From Caldilineales bacterium (GTDB lineage Bacteria > Chloroflexota > Anaerolineae > J102): a stretch of DNA of 64,000 bases. A program made the position numbers and the translations under genes. The stretch spans positions 1 through 64,000 of the forward strand of contig JAIBAP010000001.1 of assembly GCA_019695115.1 (NCBI GenBank), given 5' to 3'. This document shows positions 7,067 to 17,111 of the stretch, piece by piece (position 1 is the first letter of the stretch; each line of letters opens with the position of its first letter). The notes under the pieces were generated by a model. It did no database searches. It was given only the letters and a program-made list of their open reading frames with translations, and was not told where the DNA came from.

Positions 7067-8976
7067 GCGACGATTGCCAGCGGTAAGTATAGCGCGTAGC
7101 GTCGTTCGGCGCCAAACTGACGCAACCGGGGCAAGTACAGCCCCGCAACCACATTCGCCCGGTCGGGGAGCAGCCCTGTCATCTGCCAGTCGGCCCCACG
7201 GCCGGCCTGGAAGCGAAAACTGATCGGCTCGTGCGCGCCCGGCAGGCTCAGGTCGGCGGGATGGGCCGGGTCCAGGGGCAAGGCCGCGCGCAGCGCCTCA
7301 CCCCGGCCGTCTCGCACCACCAGCTCACCGGCCCGGCTGCTGACGCTGAACAAACGCAGCCGCAGCCCTCCGTCCGCCGTGGTCAGATTCACAGCGCCGT
7401 TGGCGTCGGCGGCCGTCACGCCGCCAATCCCTGCCGCCGGATACCACAGCTCGCGCCACACCCGCATCTGGCCGGGCTGAAAGGTCAGGTTCTGATCGAA
7501 GGTCGGGGTCAGGCCGCCGTGCATCTCTACATAGCCGGAGCCATCGTCGGTGTAGGCGAGGGCCGGGATGGGGTCGGCCCAGCCAAAGCCAAAACCCTTC
7601 AGCCCCGGCGTTTGCGACGAAGCAAACACTCGCACCACACCTTCGTCGGCGGCGGCGTCATAGACGGCCGCCCACCCGGTTTGAGCCTGGGGATAGGCAA
7701 AGAAGCCCAGCCAGCGATTCCAGCTCCCCAGCCGGCTCAGATCCCGGCCATGATACTCCGGCCAGGCGATGACGCCGCCCGGCCCCGGCAGGTCGGCGTC
7801 GCCGGTCGAGTGAATGCTCATCTGCTCGCCTGGGAAGTGAAAGCGCAGGTCGGGGCCAGGCTGGTTGGCCGGGCCAGGCGCCAGCATGGCATTCGTCCAG
7901 TAGCTGACCTGCGCCGGGCGCTGCCCCAGGTTTTCCAGGTCGAAATCGAGGCTGACGGCGGCGCTATCGGGCAGCAGCCCCAGGCGCACGTTCAGTTGCA
8001 GCCGCTCCTGGTCTTGGGTGAAGACGGTCACGGCCCCCGCCGGCGGATCAGGCTCGGTGATGAAGCCCCAGACATCACCCCAGGCATAGCCGTGCTCGAC
8101 CACGGGCAGCCCCCACTCGATGCCGCCTACCGCCAACCAACCGTTGCCCGCCGGCCCCGGCCCCCACGGCGACGGCTTGATCACCGGATTCTGGTACAGC
8201 TCGTTATTGCCGGTAGCTTTGAAAACCATCTGGTAGAGGCGGCCGCCCAGCTCGGGCATGATCGTCAGCCGCAACCAGCGGTTTTCCAGCCCCACCAGCC
8301 GGTAGGTCTGCGGGCTGGGCTGCGTGTTGGCGGCTTCGTAGGCTATGCGATCGAAGCGGCGGTACTCCCAGTTGGCCGCCTCATCGAAGGCAGGCGCAGT
8401 GAACTGCTGCCAGGGATAGGTGGGCAGTGTGACCGCGGCATCGCTGATGACCACGACATCGCCGATGGCGGGCGCGGGCGAGGGGGTGGAAAGATCGGCC
8501 TGGATGGGCAGCTCCAGCCCGGCAGGGATGTCCACCAGAAAGGCGGCGATCCAGACCTCCTCATCTTCGCTTTCCAGCCGCAGCCAATCCCCGGCCGCCG
8601 TCTGCGCCCTGATCCTGACCTCCCGCCCGGCCTCGATCTCGCCGATGACCTCGAAATCCGTGCCCGGCCCCGCCCGCAAGTTGGCTGGCTCGAGCACGAT
8701 GCCGACGGGCGCCAAAGCTGGCAGGGTCAGGATGGGGGTGGGAGTTGACGTCTGGGTGGGCGTGGGCGGCTCCTGGGGCGGCTTCCGCTTTCCTTCCGGC
8801 GCTGGGAGGCTCGTTGCCGTCGCCACTCTGGGCGCCTGAGCAGGTGTGGGAGCGATGGTCGTGGTCGCAGCCGTTGGCCGGGTGAGGGTTGCGGTGGGTG
8901 AGACGATGGCGCGCTGACCACCGCAGGCCGTCAGGGCCAGACTGCACAGACTGAGGAGGAGGCCGGGAATCCGCAT
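7057..8976 (-). CDS. Lipoprotein with SH3b domain and DUF5107-like domain
   Basis: A 639-residue exported protein. The N-terminus has a signal with lipobox LTAC and a Thr/Pro-rich linker up to about residue 80. A bacterial SH3 domain follows (NLRAGPGTDFEVIGEIEAG, GDWLRL), then a large domain whose NRWLRLTIMPELGGRLYQM and GGIEWGLP segments resemble the aldose-epimerase-like DUF5107 family, suggesting carbohydrate binding. The start at 8976 is the one giving a lipoprotein signal. Its TAG stop lies within the 5' end of tRNA-Pro. I infer a cell-surface role; no enzyme activity can be assigned. Confidence 0.75.
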   Translation of the reverse strand: MRIPGLLLSLCSLALTACGGQRAIVSPTATLTRPTAATTTIAPTPAQAPRVATATSLPAPEGKRKPPQEPPTPTQTSTPTPILTLPALAPVGIVLEPANLRAGPGTDFEVIGEIEAGREVRIRAQTAAGDWLRLESEDEEVWIAAFLVDIPAGLELPIQADLSTPSPAPAIGDVVVISDAAVTLPTYPWQQFTAPAFDEAANWEYRRFDRIAYEAANTQPSPQTYRLVGLENRWLRLTIMPELGGRLYQMVFKATGNNELYQNPVIKPSPWGPGPAGNGWLAVGGIEWGLPVVEHGYAWGDVWGFITEPDPPAGAVTVFTQDQERLQLNVRLGLLPDSAAVSLDFDLENLGQRPAQVSYWTNAMLAPGPANQPGPDLRFHFPGEQMSIHSTGDADLPGPGGVIAWPEYHGRDLSRLGSWNRWLGFFAYPQAQTGWAAVYDAAADEGVVRVFASSQTPGLKGFGFGWADPIPALAYTDDGSGYVEMHGGLTPTFDQNLTFQPGQMRVWRELWYPAAGIGGVTAADANGAVNLTTADGGLRLRLFSVSSRAGELVVRDGRGEALRAALPLDPAHPADLSLPGAHEPISFRFQAGRGADWQMTGLLPDRANVVAGLYLPRLRQFGAERRYALYLPLAIVAGA

Positions 8977-9034
8977 TGCACGTAGACAAACAACAAGGCG
9001 ACTGGCCCTTCCGGCCAATCGCCTCATCCATTAG

Positions 9035-9106
<72 letters not shown>

Positions 9107-9118
9107 CCGACTTCGCAC

Positions 9119-9147
9119 AGTATAGCAAAACGGGCAGAGTTGGGCAA
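9119..9147 (-). promoter_or_regulatory. Promoter of tRNA-Gln
   Basis: Reading the minus strand, TTGCCC (9142-9147) is separated by 17 bases from TATACT (9119-9124), which is extended by TGC. The -10 ends 12 bases before the tRNA. Confidence 0.82.
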
Positions 9148-9158
9148 GTTCGGAACCG

Positions 9159-9851
9159 TCAACTCAACAATCGCTTCAATGCCGTCACCTGGCCGGCCTC
9201 CACCACGCCGAAGACCGTCGCCGGCGCCCGCGCCGCCCGCCCGACATGAAAGGCGCGAATGGACGTTCGGCTTCGGATCAGCGGCATCACCGCGGCGCTC
9301 AGCCCGCCGCCCAACAGCAGGTCGATCTCCGGTCGCGCCGCCTCAGCCTGTCTGGCCAGATCGTCGATCTTGTCGGCCCAGGCCCGCTCACCGCCGCTGG
9401 TGAGGATGTGATCGATCTGCGGCAGCGTTTTCAGGACGCGGATGGCTGCCAGGGGGTCGGGTAAGACCTCGAAAGCGCGATGAAAGGTGGCGAACAGATG
9501 CGGCGCCTGGGTCAGAACTGCCAGCATTGCCGGCAGGTCGATCGCTCCCCCGCGTACGAAGCCCAGCACCAGCCCATCCACCGGCAACCTCCTCAGATCA
9601 GATGCCGCCGCGCACAATGTCTCCAGTTCCCGCCCATCCTCCACCTCGAAACCAGCATTGGCCCGCACCATCACCCGCACCGGGATCCGCACCGCCGCCA
9701 GTACCTCCTCCACCAGAGGCAAGGGCGGGGTCAGACCACCCATCTCGAAATGGTCGATCAACTCGATGCGGTCGGCGCCGCCGCGTTCGGCCGCGACGGC
9801 GTCAGCCACCGAACAGGCAATGACTTCGAGGAGGGGAGGGTGGGTGGACAT
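9159..9851 (-). CDS. cutC: CutC-family TIM-barrel protein
   Basis: A 230-residue protein matching the CutC family over its whole length: LLEVIACSVADAVAAERGGADRIEL at the N-terminus, GGLTPP near residue 40, VMVRANAGFEV, FHRAFEV and the ILTSGG(E) segment. The family was named for copper homeostasis, but its real biochemical role is uncertain. The ATG at 9851 starts the conserved part; longer frames upstream only translate a G/C-rich repeat. No metal-related genes are adjacent. Confidence 0.9.
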   Translation of the reverse strand: MSTHPPLLEVIACSVADAVAAERGGADRIELIDHFEMGGLTPPLPLVEEVLAAVRIPVRVMVRANAGFEVEDGRELETLCAAASDLRRLPVDGLVLGFVRGGAIDLPAMLAVLTQAPHLFATFHRAFEVLPDPLAAIRVLKTLPQIDHILTSGGERAWADKIDDLARQAEAARPEIDLLLGGGLSAAVMPLIRSRTSIRAFHVGRAARAPATVFGVVEAGQVTALKRLLS

Positions 9852-9852
9852 G

Positions 9853-9920
9853 GCAGGTGGCAGGGGGCGGGGGGGCAGAGGGCGGGGGACAGGGGGCGGG
9901 GGCAGGGGGCGGGGCAGAGC
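9853..9920 (-). repeat. Degenerate C-rich tandem repeat upstream of cutC
   Basis: Approximate 7- to 8-base units (CCACCTG, CCCCCTG, CCCCCGC on the minus strand) run up to the ATG of cutC. The C-rich strand is the sense strand of cutC. The part nearest the ATG matches the array before the formiminotransferase gene. Confidence 0.7.
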
Positions 9921-9925
9921 CTGTC

Positions 9926-9952
9926 CCTTCGCTCGGTTCAGGGCAGGCTCTG
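9926..9952 (+). repeat. Dispersed CCTTCG..TCAGGGCAGG element, copy 2
   Basis: A second copy of the element described at 4735, matching at CCTTCGCT, TCAGGRCAGGCTCTG. It again sits at the edge of a tandem array. Confidence 0.65.
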
Positions 9953-10050
9953 AGTGACACGAAGGATAACAGGTCTTCCGGTTTACGAGTCTGCTCGTTC
10001 TCGCGTCTACTTGTCTACTCATCGCAAGATTGGCGACTACCGCTCGCGGC

Positions 10051-10059
10051 TGCTACAAT
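10051..10059 (+). promoter_or_regulatory. Extended -10 promoter of TPR gene
   Basis: TGCTACAAT, identical to the element before the M48 gene, lies 37 bases before the TTG start of the TPR gene. A weak -35-like TTGGCG is at 10030-10035. Confidence 0.6.
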
Positions 10060-10096
10060 CCGGGCGACGCAACCACCCTAGCTCGCGACCCCTCTC

Positions 10097-11578
10097 TTGA
10101 CACCTGATCCTCTTCCTGGCGCGCCTGCAACCGACCCTGGCTCCGGACGGCGACGCCTGCCCATCACCCGTCGCCACATCATTTTCCTTGGCGCCGCTGC
10201 CCTCTTGTTGCTCGCCGCAGCCGCGATTGCTTTTGGCGTCGTCCAATATCTGCGCACACGCGCCGGCTCCAACCAGGTTGCCTTTGCCCCGGCCCAGGAA
10301 GGCGAATTCCTGATCATCATCGCCCCCTTTCTGCGTCAGGGCGACGAAGCTGCGGCCATCGGCGGCGCCCTGGCCAACGACCTGCGCGAGACGCCCCATG
10401 CCGCCGATCTCTACCGCGTCGAAACGCTCGACCGCGCCCCGCGGGCGGCGGCGATTCCCGGCCTGATCGAGACCTACAAACCGGCGGCGCTGACCACCGG
10501 CTCCTATGATGGCGACACCATCGGCGCCGTTGTCCACCTCCTCCCACCCCAGCTGCCGCCGCTGCCGCCCGCCACCGAGGCCGCCGGCGCCGCCGCCCTC
10601 CTGCCCATCGCCGACCCGGTCGAGTTTCACCTCTACGCCCCCCAGACCAACGCCGCCCCCCTGCGCTATCTTCAATCCTGGCTGCTTGCCCAGAGCCACT
10701 TCTGGGTCGGGCAGTACGATGAGGCGGCCGCCCTGCTCCTGGAAAGCCTGCGCCTGCAACCGCGCGAGATTCCCATCACCGAGCGCGCCAACCAGGACAT
10801 CTTCCTGGCCTACACCCATACCCAACTCGGCTTCATCGCCGGCGGGGTGCAGGGCAACTGGCCGGCCGCGCTCGATTTCTACGGCCTGGCCCTGCGCCAG
10901 AACCCCGCCGACCCCATTGCCGCCGTCGGCCTGGCCGCGGCCCTCGCCCAGACCGGCCAACCGGCCCAGGCCCAAAGCCTGCTGCTTGCGGCCCTTCGCC
11001 GCAACCCCAGCACCTGGCAAATCCAGGTGGCGTTGGGCCAACTGGGGCTTCAGCAGGGCGATGTCGAGGGCGGCCTCTCCCACTACGACCAGGCCATCGC
11101 CCTGCTCGACGCCAACGACCCCATCCAACAGCGCACACTGGCCGACATCTATTTCGACCGCGGCTACTACCGCCTGACCCACAACGACCCAGCCGGCGCC
11201 CTCAGCGACCTGAAACGGACCGTCGAACTCGGTCGCGCCGGCGTCCATGCCCAGAGCAGCCTGGCCTGGGCCGCCTACCTCAGCGGCGATAACGCCACGG
11301 CCGTGCAGGCCAGCGCCGTCGCCGTTCAGCTTCAGCCCGATCGCCCCGACCTGGCCTTCAACAAAGCCCTCATCCTCCTGGCCGCCAGCCAGATCGCTGA
11401 CGCCAACGCCGCTTACGATGACGCCATCGCCGTCACCCTTCGCCTCGACGATGTCCTCGCCCGCAGCCGCTACTTCGGCGGCGCCTACCGCGACCTCGAC
11501 CAACTGCTCCAGCGCCGCCCCGACCTGGAACAAGACATCCGCGCCCTCCAAGAGCGCATCGACATCGCCAACGGCTGA
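10097..11578 (+). CDS. Membrane-anchored tetratricopeptide-repeat protein
   Basis: A 493-residue protein with a short basic cytoplasmic N-terminus, one membrane helix at about residues 28-52 and a large exported part. Residues ~65-170 form an alpha/beta segment of unknown family, and residues ~190-490 are helical repeats of TPR type (for example ALDFYGLALRQNPADPIAAVGLA). The first usable start is TTG at 10097; no ATG is near. It is followed after about 100 bases by a lipoprotein gene in the same direction, so both may form one envelope operon. TPRs mediate protein contacts; the partner is unknown. Confidence 0.75.
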   Translation: MTPDPLPGAPATDPGSGRRRLPITRRHIIFLGAAALLLLAAAAIAFGVVQYLRTRAGSNQVAFAPAQEGEFLIIIAPFLRQGDEAAAIGGALANDLRETPHAADLYRVETLDRAPRAAAIPGLIETYKPAALTTGSYDGDTIGAVVHLLPPQLPPLPPATEAAGAAALLPIADPVEFHLYAPQTNAAPLRYLQSWLLAQSHFWVGQYDEAAALLLESLRLQPREIPITERANQDIFLAYTHTQLGFIAGGVQGNWPAALDFYGLALRQNPADPIAAVGLAAALAQTGQPAQAQSLLLAALRRNPSTWQIQVALGQLGLQQGDVEGGLSHYDQAIALLDANDPIQQRTLADIYFDRGYYRLTHNDPAGALSDLKRTVELGRAGVHAQSSLAWAAYLSGDNATAVQASAVAVQLQPDRPDLAFNKALILLAASQIADANAAYDDAIAVTLRLDDVLARSRYFGGAYRDLDQLLQRRPDLEQDIRALQERIDIANG

Positions 11579-11684
11579 TGGCTGGCGATGACCGTTCGTG
11601 TGGGCGAGCCACGAAGCCAGGCCACACCTAACACACCCCGGCGCGTCCACCACCCCACTCCCCCCTCTCCCCATCGGAGGCTCC

Positions 11685-14156
11685 ATGTCCAAACGAACGC
11701 TTTGGCCGCTCCTGACGGCCCTCCTCCTGCTTCTGCTCGCGGCCGGGTGCACCGGCGGCGGCGTCAAGACGACAGTCCCGCCCGCCACCGCCGCGACGCC
11801 ATTGGCCGGCAGCCAGACACCTGCCGCCGATGCCACCGCCCCACCGCCGGCGCCCGGCCAGCTGCCTGCCACCCTGCGCCTGCAGCCGGCCGCCACCGCC
11901 CTTCCCGACGCCTGCCAACAGAGCGTGCGCCGCTTTAGCCTGGACGGCGTCGACCTGCCCAGAGAACTGGAGCCGGGCGTCGATTACCTCTTCTGTGCCC
12001 GCGGCGCCGAAGCAGGCAGCACCGTCATCTTCACCCTCACCGGCCCCGAAGACCTGCGTCTTGTCTACGAAGCCGCCAGCGCCACCCAGGGCGACACCAC
12101 CGTGGCGCCCCTGACTCTGCGCTTGAACGCCGACGCCAGGCCCGGTCGCTGGACGCTGACAGCCGCAGCCGGCGACGCCAAAGCCGATCTCGCCCTGCGC
12201 CTGGCGGCGCCGACGGCCCCCTTCATCGCCCTCACCGAGTCGCCAGGCGACAACCCGGGCCTCATCCGCGCCGGCATAGGCGGCCTCCCGCCTGATAGCC
12301 GCGCCAGCTTCGCCCTCTATCGGCTGGTCGAGGACGCCAGCGGCGGCGATGAAGGCGCCATCCTCATCTCGCTCCCCCTCAGCGCCGACGCCGCCGGCCG
12401 CGCCGACCTGGAACTGGATGTGGCTGACCTCCCCGCCGGCCGCTACCTGCTCGTCCTCCTGCCCGAGGGCGCCGAATTGGGCGACGCCGCCAGCTTGAGC
12501 GCCGCCGGTCTCGGCCGGCTCGCCGTCGCCACGGCCATCACCCGGCCTGCCGGGGTGGTGTCCGGGCCGGAAGCGGGCGGGGGCGTCTCGGTTCCCGTCG
12601 GCGGCCTTCCCCCCGCGCCCCAACCGGCGGCGAGCGGTGGTGGGCTGCCAGAGGCCGTCCAGTTCAACTTTGCGCCCGCCCAACTGCCGGTGTGCCCGCC
12701 CGCCGAAGCCCCCGCCCTGCAATTGTGGCCAGACGCGGGCGAGATCGGCAACTGGTGGCTGGGCTGCGCCAACGGCTTCCCCGCCAACGAAACCATCGAC
12801 ATCGTCGTCACAGCCCCCACCGGCCAAACAACCACCATTCCGGTGACGGCCAGCGCCAACGGCGCCGCCCCGTTCCGCTGGTACAGCGCACCGGGCGAGG
12901 GCGTGGGCGAGTACCAGGCCGTGGCCACCTCGGCCGGCGGCGCCACCGCCACCATCGCCTGGAGCATCGCCTCACCCACCCGGCCGCACGTCCTCGTCTT
13001 TGCCCACAACTACCCCAGCGCCGTTGGCGGTGAACTCTATCTCAGCGGCTTCCCGGCCAACAGCAAGGTCGATCTCGGTCTTTACAGCCTGGATGCGCAG
13101 GGAAAAGGGACGCTGGTCAAGCAATGGCAGCTTGATCTCAACCGCTTCGGCGCCCTGAGCAAACCCTTCGAAGAAGCCTTCGGCCTCGACACCGGCCAGT
13201 ACGCCGTCGTCGTCCAGGGTGGCCCGGCCTTCACCTTCGCCGGGCTGGATTTGGCGGCCAGCGCCTTCGACTTCTTCGGCTATGACGAAGAACTCGACCC
13301 CCGCTACGATGTCTACACCCTCTACCTGAACCGCGCCCCCGGAGCCGTCGCCCAGGCCACACCTGCGGCCGAACCTACGCCCACTAACGGGCCTACACCC
13401 GCGGCCGGCGAGGTGATCACCCCCACCGTCGCTGCCCCCGCCCCTCCTGACCAGATTCCCCCGGCCGTCGTCAGCATCCCCGAAGACAACAGCCCGCAGC
13501 CCACCTGCCCCGGCGCTGCGCCCGACGCCCCCAGCATCTGCCTGTTGCCCACCACCCTCGAGCGCGGCGCCTTCGCCTATCTCATGGCCCACGGCTTCCC
13601 GGCCGGGACGCGGATCGACGTCAGCGTGCGGACGCCCAAAGGCCAGCGCGTGGCCATCAGCGACCAGACCGACGCCCAGGGCTTTGCCGATTTCCACTGG
13701 TTTGCGCTCAACGACGAACCGTTGGGCGAGTACAAAGTCACGGCGCGCGGCGGCGGACAGACCTTCGAGGGCAGCTTCACGGTCGTGGCCGCAGCCAGTC
13801 CCCATCTCGTCGTCCAGCCTCGCACCGCGCCCATCGACGCCACCTCGATCATCGTCAGCGTCGCCGGCTTCCAACCCACCGAAAACCTGATCGTCGCCCG
13901 CTACCGCAGCGCCGGCGCCAGCGGCGGCGTCCTCAACTTCGAGTTGGTCGATACCATCGCTCTGCAAACCGGCGCTGGCGGCGGCGCCCAGAAGACCGTG
14001 GCCACGCCCCGCGCCCGTGCTGGCGACATCTACCTCCTCGCCGTCTACCGCCCCGACCAGGGCGAGGCCCTGGCTCAGGCCGTCTATAGCATCGGCCAGC
14101 CGCTGTACCTGCGCTATGCCTTTGCCTGGGGACAGAACTTCCAGGAAGGGCAGTGA
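11685..14156 (+). CDS. Large lipoprotein with duplicated Ig-like segments
   Basis: An 823-residue lipoprotein (signal with lipobox LLAAGC, then a Thr/Ala/Pro-rich linker). A clear CGGAGG ribosome-binding site precedes the ATG at 11685. At least two homologous segments can be seen, each with Cys-rich entry, FPA(N/G)..ID(I/V).V.(A/T)P.GQ and a W(Y/F)...(G)EY(K/Q)(V/A)(T/V)A segment, in the middle and C-terminal thirds, plus related shorter ones. This points to tandem beta-sandwich domains on the cell surface. I recognise no named family and infer an adhesion or envelope-structure role. Confidence 0.65.
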   Translation: MSKRTLWPLLTALLLLLLAAGCTGGGVKTTVPPATAATPLAGSQTPAADATAPPPAPGQLPATLRLQPAATALPDACQQSVRRFSLDGVDLPRELEPGVDYLFCARGAEAGSTVIFTLTGPEDLRLVYEAASATQGDTTVAPLTLRLNADARPGRWTLTAAAGDAKADLALRLAAPTAPFIALTESPGDNPGLIRAGIGGLPPDSRASFALYRLVEDASGGDEGAILISLPLSADAAGRADLELDVADLPAGRYLLVLLPEGAELGDAASLSAAGLGRLAVATAITRPAGVVSGPEAGGGVSVPVGGLPPAPQPAASGGGLPEAVQFNFAPAQLPVCPPAEAPALQLWPDAGEIGNWWLGCANGFPANETIDIVVTAPTGQTTTIPVTASANGAAPFRWYSAPGEGVGEYQAVATSAGGATATIAWSIASPTRPHVLVFAHNYPSAVGGELYLSGFPANSKVDLGLYSLDAQGKGTLVKQWQLDLNRFGALSKPFEEAFGLDTGQYAVVVQGGPAFTFAGLDLAASAFDFFGYDEELDPRYDVYTLYLNRAPGAVAQATPAAEPTPTNGPTPAAGEVITPTVAAPAPPDQIPPAVVSIPEDNSPQPTCPGAAPDAPSICLLPTTLERGAFAYLMAHGFPAGTRIDVSVRTPKGQRVAISDQTDAQGFADFHWFALNDEPLGEYKVTARGGGQTFEGSFTVVAAASPHLVVQPRTAPIDATSIIVSVAGFQPTENLIVARYRSAGASGGVLNFELVDTIALQTGAGGGAQKTVATPRARAGDIYLLAVYRPDQGEALAQAVYSIGQPLYLRYAFAWGQNFQEGQ

Positions 14157-14162
14157 ACAAAA

Positions 14163-14200
14163 AAACACCTGACAGGTGTTCAGACACCTGTCAGGTGTTT
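14163..14200. terminator. Bidirectional hairpin terminator between convergent genes
   Basis: A perfect 17-base-pair inverted repeat (arms 14163-14179 and 14184-14200, loop TCAG) with A residues before and T residues after it separates two convergent genes. Its core ACCTGACAG is shared with the hairpin at 25636. Confidence 0.85.
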
Positions 14201-14227
14201 CATTCGTGTGGGGGGATGGCCGGCCGC

Positions 14228-16903
14228 TTAGAAGTTCTTGCGGAAGACCAGGCTGAAGGAGTTGTGGAAGAGGGTGTTGCCGCCGCCGCCGTCGCTGCAC
14301 TCGGCTTCATCCGTGAAGTTGGAATGAACCGGTGAGGCGATGTCGCTGGCAGGCGAAGCGCCATCGTTGGAGATGAACACCATGTACTCGGCGCCCTTCC
14401 ACATGTCGAAGGTCGTTCGCCCCGGCTGAACTTCCATCGTCCAGCTGTCATGATCCTCGGTCTGTTTCTTGTCGATCACGTTGCCGGCGCCACCCGAAGA
14501 CTGGATGGCCCAGACGCCGTCGACGCCATTCCCGCCCGCATCCACAACCCGCACATACACGTTGTGCTTGCCGCGATTTTCGCACGGCGACAGGCGTCGC
14601 ATCTCGATCAGGCTGTACTGCACGCTTGGTTGGGGTGCAGCTGCCGCCGCCACCGCCGCCGGAGCCGCCGCCGGGGCAGCTGCTAGCGCTTTCGCTCGGA
14701 CGACCGGCGCCGGGGTGGGCGGCACGGGCGTGTCGGTCGGGGTGGGTAGGGGGGTCTCGGTGGGGGTTGCCGTGGGCAGAGGCGTCTCGGTGGGGGTTGG
14801 AGACGGGGTCGGTGTGTCGGTGGGGAGCGGGGTGAGGGTCGGTTCGGGTGTGTAGGTGGGCGTCGCTGCCGGTTGGTCGGCCTGCGTCTCAGCCGGGGGG
14901 TTGGCCAGGGCCAGGGCGACGGGGGCGATGCTGCTGCCGGTCGTGGCCAGGGCCAGACGCGAGACGTCTGCTTCGCCCGCCGAAGGCAGCGCCGCCGAGG
15001 TCTGCAAGGCGCCGATGAGGGCGGCCGGCAGCGAGATGCCCAGCAGGAAGACGACCAGCAGGATGATCAGCACCAGCCGCCATCTGGCGCCCGACGACAG
15101 GCCCCGGTACCAGAGGGCCAGGCCGTCCACAAGACCAGGCTTGGGGGCGGCAGCCGGGCGATCAGCCGGGCGAGCAGCCGGGCGAGCAGCCGGGCGGGGC
15201 GCAGGGGCGGGGGTGGGGCGAAGCGCCGGGGCGGGGGCCGGAGCTACGAATGCGCCGGCAGCCGCCGCCGCAGTTGCGCCTATCGCCGCCGCCACCGGGG
15301 CCATTGCCGGCAGGCGGGTGCGTCGCACCAGGCCACGGCTCAGGTTGAGGCCAAGCACCGGGAATTTGAGCGCCAAAGCCTCGAAGTCCTCGCGGCTCAA
15401 CTCCCAGATGTCGGTGTCGCCGTCGGCCACGGCCGTCACCCGGTGCGGCTCGCCGGTGAGGACCGAGCTTTCGCCGAAGAAGTCGCCGCCGCCAATGCTG
15501 ACGGCGCCACCCTGACGGCTGGAGAGGCGAACGGCGCCGGTCTCGACCAGATACAGTCGTTCGCCGGCGTCGCCCTCGCGATAGACCACCTCGCCGCTGC
15601 CGTAGCGGGCGGGGATGAGGCGGTCGGCGATGTCGCTCAGTTGGTCGGATGTCAGGCCGGCGAACAAGCCGATCTGACGCAGGTGTTTGGCGCCGAAAGC
15701 GCCGCCAGCCTGACCCAGTCGCTCGCCCAGGGTGCGGCTGAGGGCCTGGCTGAGGGCGGGGTGCCGGGCAAGCAGTTCGTCGAAATCGCTGCGATAGAGG
15801 ACCCAGAGATTGGTGGCTTCGGCGGTGCGCACACCAGTGGTGCGGCTCCGTCCGGTCAGCAACGCCATCTCGCCGAAGAAGCCACCCGCACCCAGCCGGG
15901 CGAGGACTTCGCCACGCCGGCTGACATTGCTGACGACCTCGACCCGACCGGAATCGATCAGATAGAGGGCGTCGCCGGGGCTGCCTTCGGTGTAGACGAC
16001 CTCATGGCCGGGCACATGCTGGAGCATGAGCCGTTCGGCCACGGCTTTGAGGGTCGTCGAGTCGAGGGAGGCGAAGATGGGCAGAGCCTGCAACCGCTCG
16101 ATGGCCAGTTGCTCGTCCTCCGGGCCGAGGCGCGCCCGCAATCCCTCGCTGAGATGGGCAAGAAGATTGGGGTTCTGTGCCGCCAGTTCGGTGAAGGCAG
16201 AGCGGCTGAGCGACCAGACCAGGGTTTCGGACTGGGCCTGGGCCGATTCGGCGTGCGGCTTGTCGGCCAGCATCGCCATCAGCCCCAGCACCTCGCCCGG
16301 CCCGGCATCGATCAGCAGTTCGTCGCGCTGGATGCGCGCAGCGCCGCTTTCGACGATGTAGAGGGCGTCTGGTTGGTTGCCTTCACGGAAGAGGGTGCGC
16401 CCGGCATGGAAGATCTCCACGTCCAGGTTGGCAGCGATCCGGCTTCGTTCGTCATCGCTCAGCGCTTCCAGACCCGGCGCCGTGCGCAGGCGTTGGCCGA
16501 CCAGGTAGGGCTCGAGCTGAGCCAACCGGGTGCCAAAGCTGCGCGAGAGCTGGATGCCAATGGTCGGGTTGGCGCTGACGATCTGTTCCAGATCGTGCGC
16601 GGAAAGCGCCCACACGTCCGTCTCGCCGGTGGCCTGGGCGCTGATGGTGCGCTTGCGGGCCAGGAAGACGTCGTTTTCACCGAAGATGGCGCCGACGCCA
16701 AGCGTGGCCAGGGTGACCGGGCCATAGCTGAGGCGGACGCCGCCGTGCTTGATCAGATAGAGGGCGTTGCTGGCGGCGTCTTCGCTAAAGACGATTTCAC
16801 CCGCAGCGAAATGCTGCAGGTGAAGGTGTTCCGCAAGCAGTTGGCGTTCTTCTGATTTCAAGTCGGCGAACGGTGAGGCGCGTTCCAATAAGTTCGTGCT
16901 CAC
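14228..16903 (-). CDS. Four cyclic-nucleotide-binding domains fused via a membrane helix to an exported domain
   Basis: An 891-residue protein. Residues ~10-125, 140-255, 270-390 and 410-520 are four CRP-like cyclic-nucleotide-binding domains; the third is closest to canonical (FGEMALLTGRSRT) and the second most degenerate. An Ala/Pro-rich segment leads to one membrane helix (608-632), then a Thr/Pro linker (670-735) and a C-terminal domain (760-891) with HNVYVRVVDAGGNGVDGV. No DNA-binding helix is present. The GTG at 16903 follows an AAGGAGG site. I infer cytoplasmic sensing coupled to an outer-face domain. The next gene upstream ends in a homologous domain, so the two probably act together. 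Confidence 0.8.
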   Translation of the reverse strand: MSTNLLERASPFADLKSEERQLLAEHLHLQHFAAGEIVFSEDAASNALYLIKHGGVRLSYGPVTLATLGVGAIFGENDVFLARKRTISAQATGETDVWALSAHDLEQIVSANPTIGIQLSRSFGTRLAQLEPYLVGQRLRTAPGLEALSDDERSRIAANLDVEIFHAGRTLFREGNQPDALYIVESGAARIQRDELLIDAGPGEVLGLMAMLADKPHAESAQAQSETLVWSLSRSAFTELAAQNPNLLAHLSEGLRARLGPEDEQLAIERLQALPIFASLDSTTLKAVAERLMLQHVPGHEVVYTEGSPGDALYLIDSGRVEVVSNVSRRGEVLARLGAGGFFGEMALLTGRSRTTGVRTAEATNLWVLYRSDFDELLARHPALSQALSRTLGERLGQAGGAFGAKHLRQIGLFAGLTSDQLSDIADRLIPARYGSGEVVYREGDAGERLYLVETGAVRLSSRQGGAVSIGGGDFFGESSVLTGEPHRVTAVADGDTDIWELSREDFEALALKFPVLGLNLSRGLVRRTRLPAMAPVAAAIGATAAAAAGAFVAPAPAPALRPTPAPAPRPAARPAARPADRPAAAPKPGLVDGLALWYRGLSSGARWRLVLIILLVVFLLGISLPAALIGALQTSAALPSAGEADVSRLALATTGSSIAPVALALANPPAETQADQPAATPTYTPEPTLTPLPTDTPTPSPTPTETPLPTATPTETPLPTPTDTPVPPTPAPVVRAKALAAAPAAAPAAVAAAAAPQPSVQYSLIEMRRLSPCENRGKHNVYVRVVDAGGNGVDGVWAIQSSGGAGNVIDKKQTEDHDSWTMEVQPGRTTFDMWKGAEYMVFISNDGASPASDIASPVHSNFTDEAECSDGGGGNTLFHNSFSLVFRKNF

Positions 16904-17039
16904 GTTGGGTTGCTACCTCCTTGGTTTGATGGCGGGTGATGGGGGCTGCGACACTGCATGCGGCCCCTCCGCGGGCCAAAGTTCCTCCTCAGGCGAGGAG
17001 AACGGCGCTAGGTTAACTCAGAGTATGAAAATTTTGCAA

Positions 17040-17107
17040 ACTTGGGGCGAGTCAGAAGGGGCAGAGGGCAGGGGGATAAGGAGACAAGGAGACAAGTAGA
17101 CAGGCAG
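17040..17107 (+). repeat. Purine-rich repeat between the two paired genes
   Basis: GGAGACAAGGAGACAAGTAGAC-like short repeats fill the gap after the stop of the SH3 protein gene. Unlike most arrays here, the pyrimidine-rich strand runs away from that gene and towards the start of the next gene downstream. Confidence 0.6.
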
Positions 17108-17111
17108 GCGC